Shown one piece after another: positions 34,593 through 46,229 of a stretch of DNA of 64,000 nt. The DNA lies in NCBI RefSeq assembly GCF_008831285.2, contig NC_045142.1, positions 18,665,354-18,729,353 of the forward strand, in the 5' to 3' direction. The notes beneath the pieces were generated by a model. The model saw only the letters and a program-made list of their open reading frames with translations. It was not told the DNA's origin and did no database searches. Position numbers and translations under genes: made by a program. The stretch comes from Nymphaea colorata (taxonomy: Eukaryota; Streptophyta; Magnoliopsida; Nymphaeales; Nymphaeaceae). The number at the start of each line of letters is the position of its first letter. The stretch's first letter is position 1.

Positions 34593-37388
34593 ATGGCTTA
34601 CGTCGATCACGCGTTCTCCATATCAGACGAGGACGCGTTGGAACCGTCCGGCGCCGTCCAGAATCGTTCCCCTGTAAGGGAGGTCTCCCTTGCCATTGCC
34701 CTCCTTGTCTTTGGGACCCTATCGATCGCCTTCGGTCTCTACATGGCCTCTAACAAGATCGGCGGCGATAGAATTCATGGTGATCTCCTTCTCCTTGTCC
34801 CCTTCTGACATTTCCTTAATTTCGAATCCTATTTGCCTATTGAAGGGTTGTTCATTCGGTTGACTGGATGAATTTTACGTGTTGTTGTTTCATTTGACAA
34901 GTCTTTGGATTCTTCCTTCCTTCCTTAGTTGTAATACCGCTGGTACTCCAGTGATCTTCTGTGGAAATAAAATTCGCTCTGTTCTGTGTTGGCTGCTTTA
35001 TATTATTTTTGTTGATTCAACATTGCAGAGTGTATCTACTGCAGATCGAGTTATGGGCTCTATCTCTCAAATTGGCTTGTTTTTTATCTAGAGCCCTCGT
35101 GGACTTTATCGCTGTCGTTATAGTGAAATCATGCAATCAAAATTTTCAAGTGCTTGCTGACGCAGGAATGTAAATTCTGTAATCATGATTCTGAAAATAA
35201 TACGCATAGAAATCGTTTACATATCGATCAACTCTGTGGGTCGGGATATAATGTTTCTTCTTCCTCTTTAATGCAGTCATGTAAAAATATTTGCAAGTTA
35301 ATTGGAATTATTGGAAAAAGTTCATGTACGCCGTACTGCCGTTATAATTTAATTTACTGTTTAAACTTTTAATCAACCTCTTCCTGACCTTTTTGCCCGG
35401 AAAACTAATTCAATCTTTTCTAACTGGTTAGTTCATGAATGGCGCACATGTTCTATTTGTGATGCTCCTTATAAGTGCATGTTTGCGAGGGATGGAGATG
35501 ATGAAGTCTGCTTTAATATGGATTTTGGTGGTGAAAGGCGTTGTTGTTTTTGTTGATGGTGGCGGTCTCCTTTCAGTTTTTTCTTATCATTTTCTTGTTG
35601 TTCAAGCTTGGCACAATAGCTTCCACCTCAACTATGAAATGAAATCTTCCATAATAGTCTTTTAGAATTCGGAACATATCTAGCAAGAAAATTTCCAAAT
35701 TAAGGTTGTGTTTTTTCTATATATCTTCCATGATACTCTTTGTAAAATTGGAAGATATCTAGAAAGAAGATCTCCATTTAAGTGTTCATCAATGTTCTTC
35801 TAAAGTGAAAAATAATGAGAAAAGATTGTCAGAAAAAAAGAATGCCAGGCTGCTCTTGCTTGGAACCATCTGGTCTTGGACGCTAAGATAGTCAAAGACT
35901 CAAAACAAATAATATTTTGAGACATGCATATATACTGGTAAATGGTGTTGAACCTCATTTTTCCACCCCTGTCTACTGACAGTCTTGTCGGTCTTTTTAC
36001 ATACCCTCTCTTTCTGTGTCTAAGTCACGTTTGAGTCCTTAGAAGTTTAAAACATGTTATCCATATTCCTGTCGGCCTCTTCAAGTTAAGAGTCCTGTCA
36101 TTTTTAGCTTTTTATTTTACAAAGCTTAATGTCTGCTGTTAACAAGTTATTGATATTAATATGGTATCATGGAACGCTACTTCAAGAGCCTTACTCAAAA
36201 CTACAATAAGATTCAAAGTTTGCATTGTATCCAGAAGCCATTTTAGCATGGTGTAATGTGTTCCAGATCATGGTCTCACAATCTTTAAAGATTCCATACT
36301 TTCTTTTTTTCCTTTGATGATACTCGGTGCCTGAGAATAGTTGGTCATATTTTTCACAGGGTTGCATTGTTTATGTGTGAACCCTGGAAATTAATATGTT
36401 GTCTTTATAATTTAAATTGAAAGCTGTTTACAATATATGGCAGCCAAAGTATATGAAGTTTATGTGCTTATGACAGCAACAACTATGAGCTTACAATGGC
36501 TCGCTTTATTATTAAGAACCTGGGTACATTGGATGGTTGTTTTATTGTATTCTCCAAAGACTTTTTTTTTTTTGGTTGAATGTTTATACTTCAGTAAGCA
36601 ATTAAACAAAATAGCATGGAAGCAAGCTCATTTGCTGTAGTATCCAGCGGAAATTGTTAAAGCGCCAAGCATTGGCTAGCTAGGCATGTCTTTTGACCTT
36701 CAATCTCTCCTTCTCACTGGTAAACGGTAAAGAAAAATTGTGTTTTCCCTTTATTTGAATCTGAACTGCACCTTCCTATTGTAGCAAGCTTGTTCCGGTT
36801 ATACTGACAAAAATATTTTTTCTTTTGCTATTGTGGCATATTGGAGCATTAAACCTGTCAAAGGCATATAAGATGTTGTCTATGCCTTCAGGCGTTGCTT
36901 TTGACATTGGCTAGTCAATGTCTTGTGGTCAAGTTCAGGCTATGACAAACAAAACCCATCAGATTTTAAGTGAACTATGTTATTAGCATAGGAGCCCTAT
37001 TTAAATAGACAAAGAAACATTTAATTACGTTTTTTTTACAAATTTCCATGTTCTAATCATATTATTCAACAGGTTAGCACAGGTAACGTTTTAGTCTTAT
37101 CACAGCAGTAATATGGTTGCTTCCAGTTCTACATTGGAGTTTATTCATGTTATCAACTGAAGGGTTTTCGTTTCTTGTGGGATACTTCATTTTGAAGTTA
37201 TTTGTAAACCATATTTTCACTGAACTTTTTCTTCTGATTCTGAGTGGGTTGTGCTTTCCAATGCAGGTATCTTCTTTGCGGGATTAGGATCAGCTCTTTT
37301 TCTTCCTGGGTTTTATTACACAAGGATTGCATACTACGCATACAAGGGTTACAAGGGATTCTCATTCTCAAATATTCCACCAGTATAG
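34593..37388 (+). CDS. Transmembrane protein 230-like (TMEM230/UPF0414 family)
   Basis: Two exons, 34593-34779 and 37267-37388, join in phase 1 to give a 102-aa protein. The start [14 protein letters not shown] and the end [15 protein letters not shown] are the ends of the plant TMEM230 family. Two hydrophobic helices are visible: residues ~31-52 (ending GLYMA) and ~63-80 ([16 protein letters not shown]). The loop between them holds a GGDRIHG motif. Human TMEM230 is a secretory and recycling vesicle protein. A role in endomembrane vesicles is likely here too, but the plant function is not established. The single intron is 2.5 kb and contains a small tandem duplication (35645-35788). The large overlapping open frame at 34418-34753 is in another frame and is not coding. 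Confidence 0.95.
35645..35788. repeat. Diverged ~63-bp duplication in the TMEM230-like intron
   Basis: cttccataatagtctttt with acatatctagcaagaaaatt (35645-35707) is repeated as cttccatgatactctttg with agatatctagaaagaagatc (35726-35788). Confidence 0.75.
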
Positions 37389-39301
37389 ACCATATTAAAA
37401 TGTTTGCCACCGCAGATGGCATTTCTGGCACAACTTCGGTGGTGTTACAATTGTCTATGTACAGATCCATTTTTCTGTTTTTAGTTCATAGTCTACACTC
37501 ATATCTTATGTAAATGGTCCCTCATAATCAAATTTCCACAAATGTAACACCACCTATAAATTTCAGATAATATCCTCTGTGATTATACATAACACATACG
37601 TAGAATTACACAAAAATTGTATATCTACCATGCATTATTCAGTTGTGTTTATGTTCGTAGTTATGTCAGATGCGACAGGAACACTAACACAGAGTTCCAT
37701 GAATCTGTCCCAAAACTTTCGGTAGGGTGGCTTAGGTCAGAGTTTGAACTGTTATTATAGCCTTGCTTATTCAATGAATGATGTATCCCAGTCGCTAATT
37801 GACACCCCTCATATTTGAAATCCTGATGAGAGACACCCAGAAAGGCAAATTGCCTCAGAGATCCAACCTTGCCAGAGATGGATCCATGCGGCACTAGATT
37901 GAAACTGTACAGACCTGGCTCAAACAATTATGATCGGCTAGATTTCAGGTGCCCGACGAGGGTAATGTCTCAGCAATGCTCTTTTGTGGATAAGGAGACT
38001 CATCTTTCTTCAATAGGATCTTCTATGTCTTCAAGTGCCTGAGAAACGTCTCCTGAAGTGACCGATGAAAAGGACAACTTCCCTAAATATTCAGCTTTAT
38101 GAATATCCTCAAAGTAGGAGATACTCTACAAGTGGTTCCTCTGATTTTTCAATCAAGCCTTATACTTTGAGCTCTTCTTCCTCACTAACCAGCTATAGGT
38201 TCGATAGAATGGATTTCTCCAACCGTTGGGTTAAAATGCTTTAATATGTGATCTAATAGCACCACATAAATCAAACCGGCAGACTTGGGAAACGTTGGAG
38301 GCACGTCTCTCTTCGAACTGGTGGGGGACTATGCTCTGTACCGTAAGGGGGTGGATCATACATTAGGGTTGAAGCGCACAGATATCTCACCACACCACCT
38401 GATACCGACACAGCTTTGGACCCTAAACCTAGCCTCAAGGAAAGAAGAGCTTCGGTGGTTGGATAACTCTCTTGCTCACCAGGTACCACAGGTTTCCAGC
38501 TCATTCATGGCATCTTAATACCAATTTCTTTTGATTTGCATAAGAGTTCGTCCATAATTCAATTAATAGATAGAGTCGAGGGTGGTGGTTGTTCAACTAA
38601 AGAGCTGGATAACTAAGGCCATGTCTGTTTACCGCGGAGCTCTAACTCCATGTTTTTTTAACCAGCAAAGCTCACCCTGTTGGCTAGTGGCCATTGAACC
38701 CTATTCGAATATCTGGTAACTGTAAGCTGAGATTTACTCATCAACCTTATCACTAGATAAAGTTTCATCTTTATCTAGCCTTTTTTCTTAAAATCTCTCT
38801 CACCCTAGCAGCTCGCTGGGCTTTGGGGGAAACATAAGGGGCTGACCTATTTATGCCCAGCAAGTTTTTGTGTTAGGGTTTAATCTCTTGTTGATTACCT
38901 TAGAGGAGCCCTTTAGAAGGAAACCCCTAAAATCTGACAGTATCCATTTGCTCTTTTACTTCTTCTTCCTCCTTCTTCTTCCTCCTCCGTCTCTGTCTCT
39001 TCCGTCACTGCTGTTAGCTACTTGAAGACAATACTGGAGCATCTGGTAGTGAATCAGTTGAGGAAAGTGAGACGCCGTTCGCCTGCCTTCACTCCAACAC
39101 ACCCATCCTGGATTTGAGATCTGACAAACGATTAAAGGAGTCGCCTATTTATGAATATATCACATCACTTTTAAGAGTTTGTTATTTGAAAAAGCACATT
39201 GAAGCTCTAAAGATTATTGACTTAATAAATGTTCTCAAATCAAATCACTTGTAAGATTATATCTATTGCATAAAACTTTATATATATATATATATATAAG
39301 C

Positions 39302-39526
39302 GTGAGGAACAATGTCATGAACGTATCGTCCCTCACATGCTTCACTTGGGCCAGATACCTTTGAATAAATTAAAAAAGCAACGAAGGGTCTCCCGATGCA
39401 CACATGTTGCATTGTCGACATTCTTTCATTTTTTTTAAAATACTTGCCATCCAATATTTATATTTAAGATCGAACGCCTTAAAATTGGTGTGTGAAGGAC
39501 GATATCTACCCTGCATCGTTCCTCAC
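39302..39526. mobile_element. Fold-back MITE, ~225 bp
   Basis: The left terminus GTGAGGAACAATGTCATGAA, running on to ATCGTCCCTCACATGC, is mirrored by the reversed right terminus GTGAGGAACGATGCAGGGTA, running on to ATCGTCCTTCACAC. This gives ~38-bp terminal inverted repeats. Each terminus also begins GTGAGG and closes with a CCCTCAC-like block, so it can fold on itself. It is inserted in a TA-rich spot, as many MITEs are. Confidence 0.7.
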
Positions 39527-40335
39527 TTTTCTATACATATATATAGTTATTGAATTCCTCCGGCCGTCCATCTATTCAAATCTCTTACATACGCAGCCCC
39601 ATGCAATGTATGATGCGATATGTGTGAGAGATCCATATGGACCATGGATATATATGAGTTCAAATTTGTCGGATGTGAGATATGGTTGGATAGCTGAAAA
39701 TAAAAAACCTATCACTAAAAATTAATTACAATGGTTTATCATGCAACAGATGCTTTCAATGATCAATTTTTAATTTTTAACTGTCGAACAATATCCAACA
39801 TCCAAAACACGCATGCAAACTATCCACCCTTGGTTTTAGTTAATATTTCTCTATTTGGATCCAACTACTTTTTTCGGCTAAAGATTAAAAGAAATACAAA
39901 TCTAAGATTGTATTAAAGGTCCAGCTTGACGAGACCTCTAAGCACAGACAGCTTGTCAAAAGAGGAGGCAGATTTTAGATAACCGATCCTGTGCCATGTA
40001 ATTTTACAAAAAGCGTAAGATTGTTGAATTGAATTCTTGATGCTTCCTTCTAAATTTGCAATAGTCCTCACATTATTCAATCAAAAACTTGTAACATTTG
40101 AAACTTCAACGATTTCACGTTGAAATTTGACGGCTTGTGAAAATGTTTTTACTTGTCCAAATAACCAGCTCCATATGTGAATCTATAAATTTTAAACCAT
40201 GGAAAAACACATCTGTATCCGTATGCTAACTTTTTGAACAAAAGAATATAAAAAATGAATTTCCTTTAACCTAATATTCTACTTTTGATGCGAATACGTT
40301 TGTGGTGAAAGGGAGGGAACCCATTTGCTCAACTG

Positions 40336-40650
40336 CTCAAGCAAGAAGCCATAGCCCCATTTCATTCTCCTTGCTTTTGGGTTTAAAAGCCATAGCCCCA
40401 TTCCATTCTCCTTGCTTTTGGGGTTTAAAGTTTATTTAGAATTTGGTTGGTAATATGGTACACCCTTTAGCTTGAATGTCGTGTCTGTCATTATTTGCAG
40501 TGCAAAAGTAACATGCTCAAGTAAAAAGATGAAGCCCCCTTTCATTCTCCCTATCTTTGGGGTTCAAATTTCTTCAAGATTTGGATGGTAATATAATATA
40601 CCTTTTAACTTGAGTGTCGCACATACCATTATTTGTTGTGCAAAATAATA
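40336..40650. repeat. Nested tandem duplication
   Basis: Unit A (40336-40515) and unit B (40516-~40650) share ctcaag(c/t)aa, tttcattctcc, tttggggttta/caaa, ttggtaatat and gtgcaaaa in order. Inside unit A a 41-bp block, gccatagccccattccattc through ttgcttttggg, is itself doubled (40348 and 40389). Confidence 0.85.
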
Positions 40651-42074
40651 ATACCAATGCCCCACTCAACGTCCTAACCCAACCAATCAACGATGCTTTG
40701 TTTTCCCTCTATATATTGCATAATCCTCGTTCTTTACTTCAATGAATTTTAATGCTATAGCGTTGAAAATAAGGAAAACTGCCCTTGTAATTGCATCTTT
40801 TCCCACGTCTACCCAAACAGTGATACAACAATTTTAGTAGAATCAGCTGTGAATGTAAAAAAACGTTGGAGTTCTTTTATAAAAAAAAAGGCTAAATAAA
40901 ATAGTATAAAAATTAATTAAAGGCAAATTTTAAATAATTAAAAACTTAGCATGTCACGCACTTTCGAATTGCCCATTGAATAAGACAAGTTTAGCATCTA
41001 ATCGATTTGAAAGGACAATTCAGGTCAATGCTATGCGATTGTATGAAAGTATTGAAAAGAATTCCCCATAAATGTGGCTTTATCTTAGAGGGGAGCTTGA
41101 CCTTTCGGTGGTCAGTGTGGTTTTCTTCCGGAACGATAAAAATGGAGTGAACAGGACCGACACATTAGAAACCATGTGCATTGCATTTTCTAGTCGCCCC
41201 AGATACACATTGAATGTCAGGAAATGACGAAGCCCAACCATTTAAAAGATGCCACGTGTGCAAAGGAAACACAGTGGACCAATTGAATCGTGCCACATGG
41301 GCCGGAGGTCTTTTGAGTTCAAAATTGAGAAGTGACTGTTGAGTGGTCCTTCTGGGCCTTACGTGGAGGGACAAAAACATCTCTAACGAAAATAATTTCT
41401 AAATTTCATACCAACAAACGAAAAAAAATGTCACAACTTTTGAGGCAAATTCTAAAAAAAGTCAGAAAATGAAAAAAAAAGTTCTTTGTGGAATAAAATA
41501 ATAAAATACTTTTCTTGAAAATTAAAAAATTGTTTGTTTTAAGCGAATGGTGTTTGTTAGAGGATTACTTTTATTAAAAATTATTTTTTTTCTAATAAGT
41601 GACTATTTAGAAATTTCTGCCAAGAGGTCAAGCAGATTAGATTATATATTATGGCCGAGATCATATTTTTTGAGTAGAAAATGTCCAAAATACATGTGCT
41701 GGTTAAATTGGAAACATCTCTTTATGTAAGTGTAAAAGTAATTTTTTTAAAATTTCATCTTATAAAATTACCAAAAAAATGCATTTTACTAAAAAGTAAG
41801 AACATGTCAGATCATGTTAACGGCAAAGCATGGAAAGTGCCTTCAAGAAATGAGCACCCGTTGGTTAGTTTTCGAAAAATAAGCAACAACTTGTTATTTG
41901 TCTAAATATTTGGTGCCTTCTTATAATTTTTCATTGCATAAATAGAATTTGGATGAGAGGTACAGTTGATAAGGCTATTTTTCTTTTTGGACAATCAACT
42001 AATAAATCAAATATTGCTAGGTAAAAGATAATATAAATAATCAAGCAATATTACCGTCAAACAATATGTAAATA

Positions 42075-42271
42075 AGAGGACGATTTGGAATTTTGATTTA
42101 AGAATGAAAATTTGAAAATCACAATTCATCCTCAAACTAGAATGGAATCAAAATTTCCAGTTTCTTAATTCTAAAAACAAAATACTTCAATTGTTTAATC
42201 ATTTCATTTGCTTAAAAATCAAGCATTTTGTTTTTAAAATTTCATGATTCTGGATATATCAAACGCCACTA
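42075..42271. mobile_element. MITE-like relative of the 19627 element, opposite orientation
   Basis: Read on the - strand it begins GTGGCGTTTGATATATCCAG then AATCATGAAATTTTAAA, close to the left end of the 19627-19837 element. The far end is less clear. Confidence 0.45.
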
Positions 42272-42287
42272 AAGAAAATTTATGGGA

Positions 42288-42403
42288 ATGTGTGGGCAAC
42301 TGCCCACACATGCCCTCATGTGGTTTCGCCACTCCACAAGAGGTTGGGATGTGAATGAGGTCATTTCCAAGGTTCGAGGAGGTTGGGATGTGGATGAGGT
42401 CAG
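42288..42403. repeat. Perfect hairpin plus short direct repeats
   Basis: ATGTGTGGGCA (42288-42298), a 2-nt loop and TGCCCACACAT (42301-42311) form a perfect 11-bp-arm hairpin. Just downstream, aggttgggatgtgaatgagg and aggttgggatgtggatgagg are spaced ~38 bp apart. Confidence 0.8.
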
Positions 42404-44764
42404 TTCGGACCTGTTGCTACCAAGTGCTTTGCTTTTCATGAATACCAAAACAAAATCTATACGAAGGATCGGCTGCCACCAGTAGAGACAGGTAGAATCC
42501 TGTGCAGATATGGAAAGTTAGATGTGGGTTAGGTAGGTTAACACTGGTGTGTGGTTAAAGGGACAACCAAATTTATGTAAAAAGAAAAAAAAAAAAAGGG
42601 AAAAAGAGAAATGAAGGCTCGACTAAGGGAGCCAGGTTGGTAAAACACTAATTCAATGTTTTTACGGAACACATGTGTATCTATAAACAACCAAATATAA
42701 TACATTAACAAAAAAATGAAACAAACTTTATAAAATTGCCACCACCATGTGACTCCGCCATTGTTTCTAATCAACAATTTGAAAAGAGGGAGAGAGAGCA
42801 AAGAGGGATGCCATTGCTGACTGGCAGCCTGAAGGATGTACATCTCTTAAGCGAATGAATCACTGAGTTTTTTTCTTTACAAAATGAATTGATAGTCTTG
42901 CACCATAACGTCAGCTGTGGCGCTTGGTTCAATTCATATTTATGGTAACATAGAACTTGGCACGTGCCTACCTACCTCAATTTTGGGAGAGCAAGAGTGT
43001 GCACATCACTTCAAAAGCCAAGAGTGTATACAAAAGGTGAAGTACATCAAGAGAGAGAGAGAGAGGTAAGAACTTGCAATGAGTTGTTGTATTTGTTTGT
43101 AAACATAATTCATCATTGAAGATAAAAATTGTTTTCTATTTATATAAGAAGGCTCAATGTAGACACTCAAAGCACGAAATCTCAAACATGACACTGAGTC
43201 GAATATATAAATACAGGCAAATGGACACTACACACAAAAGGAAGAATGTAAAGATAAAAGGTGCGTTTGAATGTCACCATCAACAAACTGGTTTTGTGAA
43301 AACCTAGTCTTTGAAAACTATGTTCAAAACCCAGTTTTGTGAACTTGGTTTGGGTGTTCGGATGACAAGTGAAAAACATGGTAAAAAAAAAAAAAATATC
43401 AATCTTACTTGAAAAGCTTATCCCGCCAAACACTTAGTGTTTTAAGGCAAAACACTTAGTGTTCTAAACAAATCCAGATTATTTTTACAATACATTATTA
43501 CCTCACGGTTGGAGTAGAGAGGCGGGACCATCGCCCAAAAACGAGGACAAAAGGCATTGAACGGAAACGAACAAAACCACAAACAAATGGTTACTCCTTT
43601 ACCAACCATTAAACGTAACGTGTTGAGAAGGCGACTGGCGGCTCTTCACACACACGTTGGATGATGGATGAAGGCACGAGGCCGGATCGGAATCGGGTTG
43701 TACCTGTCCTTGAGCGGGTTCAGTTTTCGTGAATAATAAATTCGGCTCGCATCGGCCGACCCGCGTCAATTTATTGAATACGATTGGGTCGGGCCACTTG
43801 GGCTTTTGGCAGCAGCCCACCATCAACTTTGGATGTCAACCTTTATTTGCAGCCCTTAACTTCATTTTTTAAGAACACAAATTAGGTGTTTCTAAGAAAG
43901 CCATTAGAGATGCCACACCAGTTCGATTCCGTGGCCACGTTAGTTGCTCTACTCATAAGAAAATGATTTTCATGATTCTGTATTCTATCTTTTTTAATGT
44001 GTTTTTTTTTTTTTAAACTCATCTTTCAATAGTTTTAACTGACTCACATATTATCTTTACATTTGTGGATGTGTTTAGATCTGTCCTTTTCCTTCCCTCA
44101 CTCTAAACTTTCTCTTTTCCCTCTTCAGCTGAAACACCGTTTGATTGGACTACTGGCAGATTTGGACCGTTTGATTTTAGATCGAACGGTTCATTGACAT
44201 TGAGAAAAAGTAAGTAATCTTTTATATATATATATATATACACACCGGCCACATAATGTATCACAATGGTAGGACCTAGGGCCCTAGATGATGGTCATGC
44301 GCCATCCCATCATTAATAATGTAATAATAGACTCCTTTTAAGAAAAAACAAAAAAAAGTTTGCGGTTTCCTGGAATGCCCAGCCAATGCTAAGGCCTCAC
44401 CGTTGGTTCAAAAGCCGTTGCCTAAAATGCCAAAGCATTGACAATTGTTATGGCATAGTGACAATTTATTTGTTCATGTTGCCATTTAACGAAATTTGTG
44501 TGTATATATGGAGATACGTACAATGTATAAATTCTAAAATATATACAAATTTTGACAACACTATTTAAAAAAAAAAAAGACAACTCTGCTCCACAAGGAA
44601 AAAGAGTTCAATTGAGTTTGGCACAACAACACAACACACATTACTGATTATGGGAACCGGATACCATTGCCTCCAACGCCAGTATCGTGCTAATTTGTTG
44701 TAGTACATTCGACCGAACTACTTCAAAAAATTCAAATATAAAAACAACTAAGAAAAAGGAATGA

Positions 44765-45090
44765 CATTCGATTGGATTCAGATTTGAGTTCAAAATTAAA
44801 TAAACGTTTGATTGGATTCGGATTCTAAATTCAGTTTAAAAAAAAAAAATATATCGTATATCAAATATCTATACATTTTGAACGTGCTCTTGGTATATCA
44901 CAAAGAAGGTTCTGATTCGATTGCCTACTGAAATAGTAATATTTAGGTTCAAAAGTGAAAACACGACTTGGATTGAATCGTGAGTTTAAAAAATGAATTT
45001 TGACAAGGCACTACACTTTCTTTTATCTTATCTGTACCCGAATTCGATTTCAAACCCAAACATTTATTTCAAATCCAAATATATAAACGA
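44765..45090. repeat. Degenerate GGATTYGNAT-type dispersed repeat
   Basis: gattggattcagatttgagt and gattggattcggattct, then inverted forms near 45040-45080 (attcgatttcaaacccaaac). It resembles 17040-17720 and 33215-33500. Confidence 0.45.
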
Positions 45091-46118
45091 TCGATCAAAT
45101 ATGGTAAAGAGTATCTCCGATCCCCCTTGACATCCCCTATGTACCAGAAAACGACACTGTTAAGCCTTACAATTATTTCAGACATTACCTTATCATTTAT
45201 AATGATGTTGTTAATTTTTATGAAAAAGGTTATTAATGTTAAAAATCAATGAATATTTTGGATCATTACAAAAAAGAACAAGGTCATTGTTCCACTTTAA
45301 AAAATCGATAAAAATTTCCTTAATTTCGTATTTGTTTGACTGGTACAAACTACAAACTTATTTACTATTATTTTTTTTTCATACAAAAACAAATAATAAA
45401 CCAATTGACACCAAGTTAAGCTGAACTCTTGGCGGAAAAGGGTTACACCCTTGCAACGATGATTGGTTAACCTCCGGATCACTGAATCTAAAAAAAAACT
45501 GACGACTAAAATTTACCCCTTTGTATCAAAAAAGAAAATCACAACAGCATTTAAAAAAAATATTTTCCAACTTTCCTATTTTTTAATTTTCAAAATATAT
45601 TTTTTAATTGATTCACTAATTAATTTAACTGAATCGCTAATCGGACTGATCGAGCGAATAGACAATTATGCCCCTCGAGAAATTCTAATACCAGGAATGC
45701 TATTTTGTCCTTTTCCTTTGCTGAGAGCGAGATTGGCTTGACGCTTGCGTACAGTAGCTTATTACTAGGTAACAGTATTGACATTTTCGTCGACGCCGAA
45801 CAAAGGGTTCAGTAAATTTCTGATAAGCTTCACAATGGAGAGCTAAATCGGACTGGGCTCCTCCTTTTTATCTGATATCGCCATCTCTGGCATTGTTACA
45901 GTGACACGTAGAGAGAGAAAGGGAGGAGTCTCGGTGAGCGGAAACACGCACTTAGGAAAGAGAGGGGAAATCCGTGCAACTTGAGGAGAGAGAGTCCTGG
46001 TGCTTCTAGAGGTTGTGTGAAGCATCTGCTCTCTTGTGTTTTTGGTTCTCCAAGCAAACAATCTTTCCTTCGGCACGAAGAGAAAAGCGAACACAGGAGT
46101 TCGTTGACGTTGGGGAAA

Positions 46119-46139
46119 GATAAATATATACACATATAT
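46119..46139 (+). promoter_or_regulatory. Candidate TATA region of the sorting-receptor gene
   Basis: A taaatatatacacatatata block, followed by a GA repeat (46157-46175), lies ~90-110 bp before the chosen ATG at 46230. If transcription starts ~30 bp downstream, the in-frame upstream ATG at 46140 would be left out of the mRNA, supporting 46230 as the start. Inference only. Confidence 0.35.
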
Positions 46140-46229
46140 ATGGCGGGGTTGGGGGGAAGAGAGAGAGAGAGAGGAATGCATCAAAGTGGGGGAAGGTGGG
46201 AATTCGTTGGCATTTCCAGAGAGAGAAAG

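Larger units (their letters stand above)
37389..46118. other. Intergenic DNA with decayed repeats, no supported gene
   Basis: This 8.7-kb gap holds the TMEM230-like 3' UTR and a fold-back element (39302-39526). It also holds a duplicated block (40336-40650), a MITE relative (42075-42271), a hairpin with short repeats (42288-42403) and a possible MITE around 43261-43440 with ggtgcgtttgaatg and an inverted-like cgccaaacac end. A GGGTCGGGCC-rich patch (~43680-43800), a TA run (44223-44242) and a degenerate GGATTTG repeat (44765-45090) complete it. Open frames at 37661-37927 and 38271-38518 look like chance frames or old repeat. About 45740-46118 is probably receptor-gene promoter. Confidence 0.6.

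Noticed and set aside
34418-34753. 111-codon frame overlapping the TMEM230-like first exon
   Set aside because: Different frame from the conserved MAYVDHAF protein; a shadow of the real exon and its leader.
38271-38518. Overlapping 77-codon frames on both strands
   Set aside because: Neither shows a known domain or splice context, and mirrored open frames of equal length are typical of chance.
43915-43940. A ttcgattcc word considered as a tRNA T-loop
   Set aside because: No matching acceptor, D or anticodon stems around it.
45981-46229. Extending the VSR protein to the start of the open frame
   Set aside because: The upstream part begins without an ATG, is Arg/Gly-rich from a GA repeat, and would place residues before a typical signal peptide.
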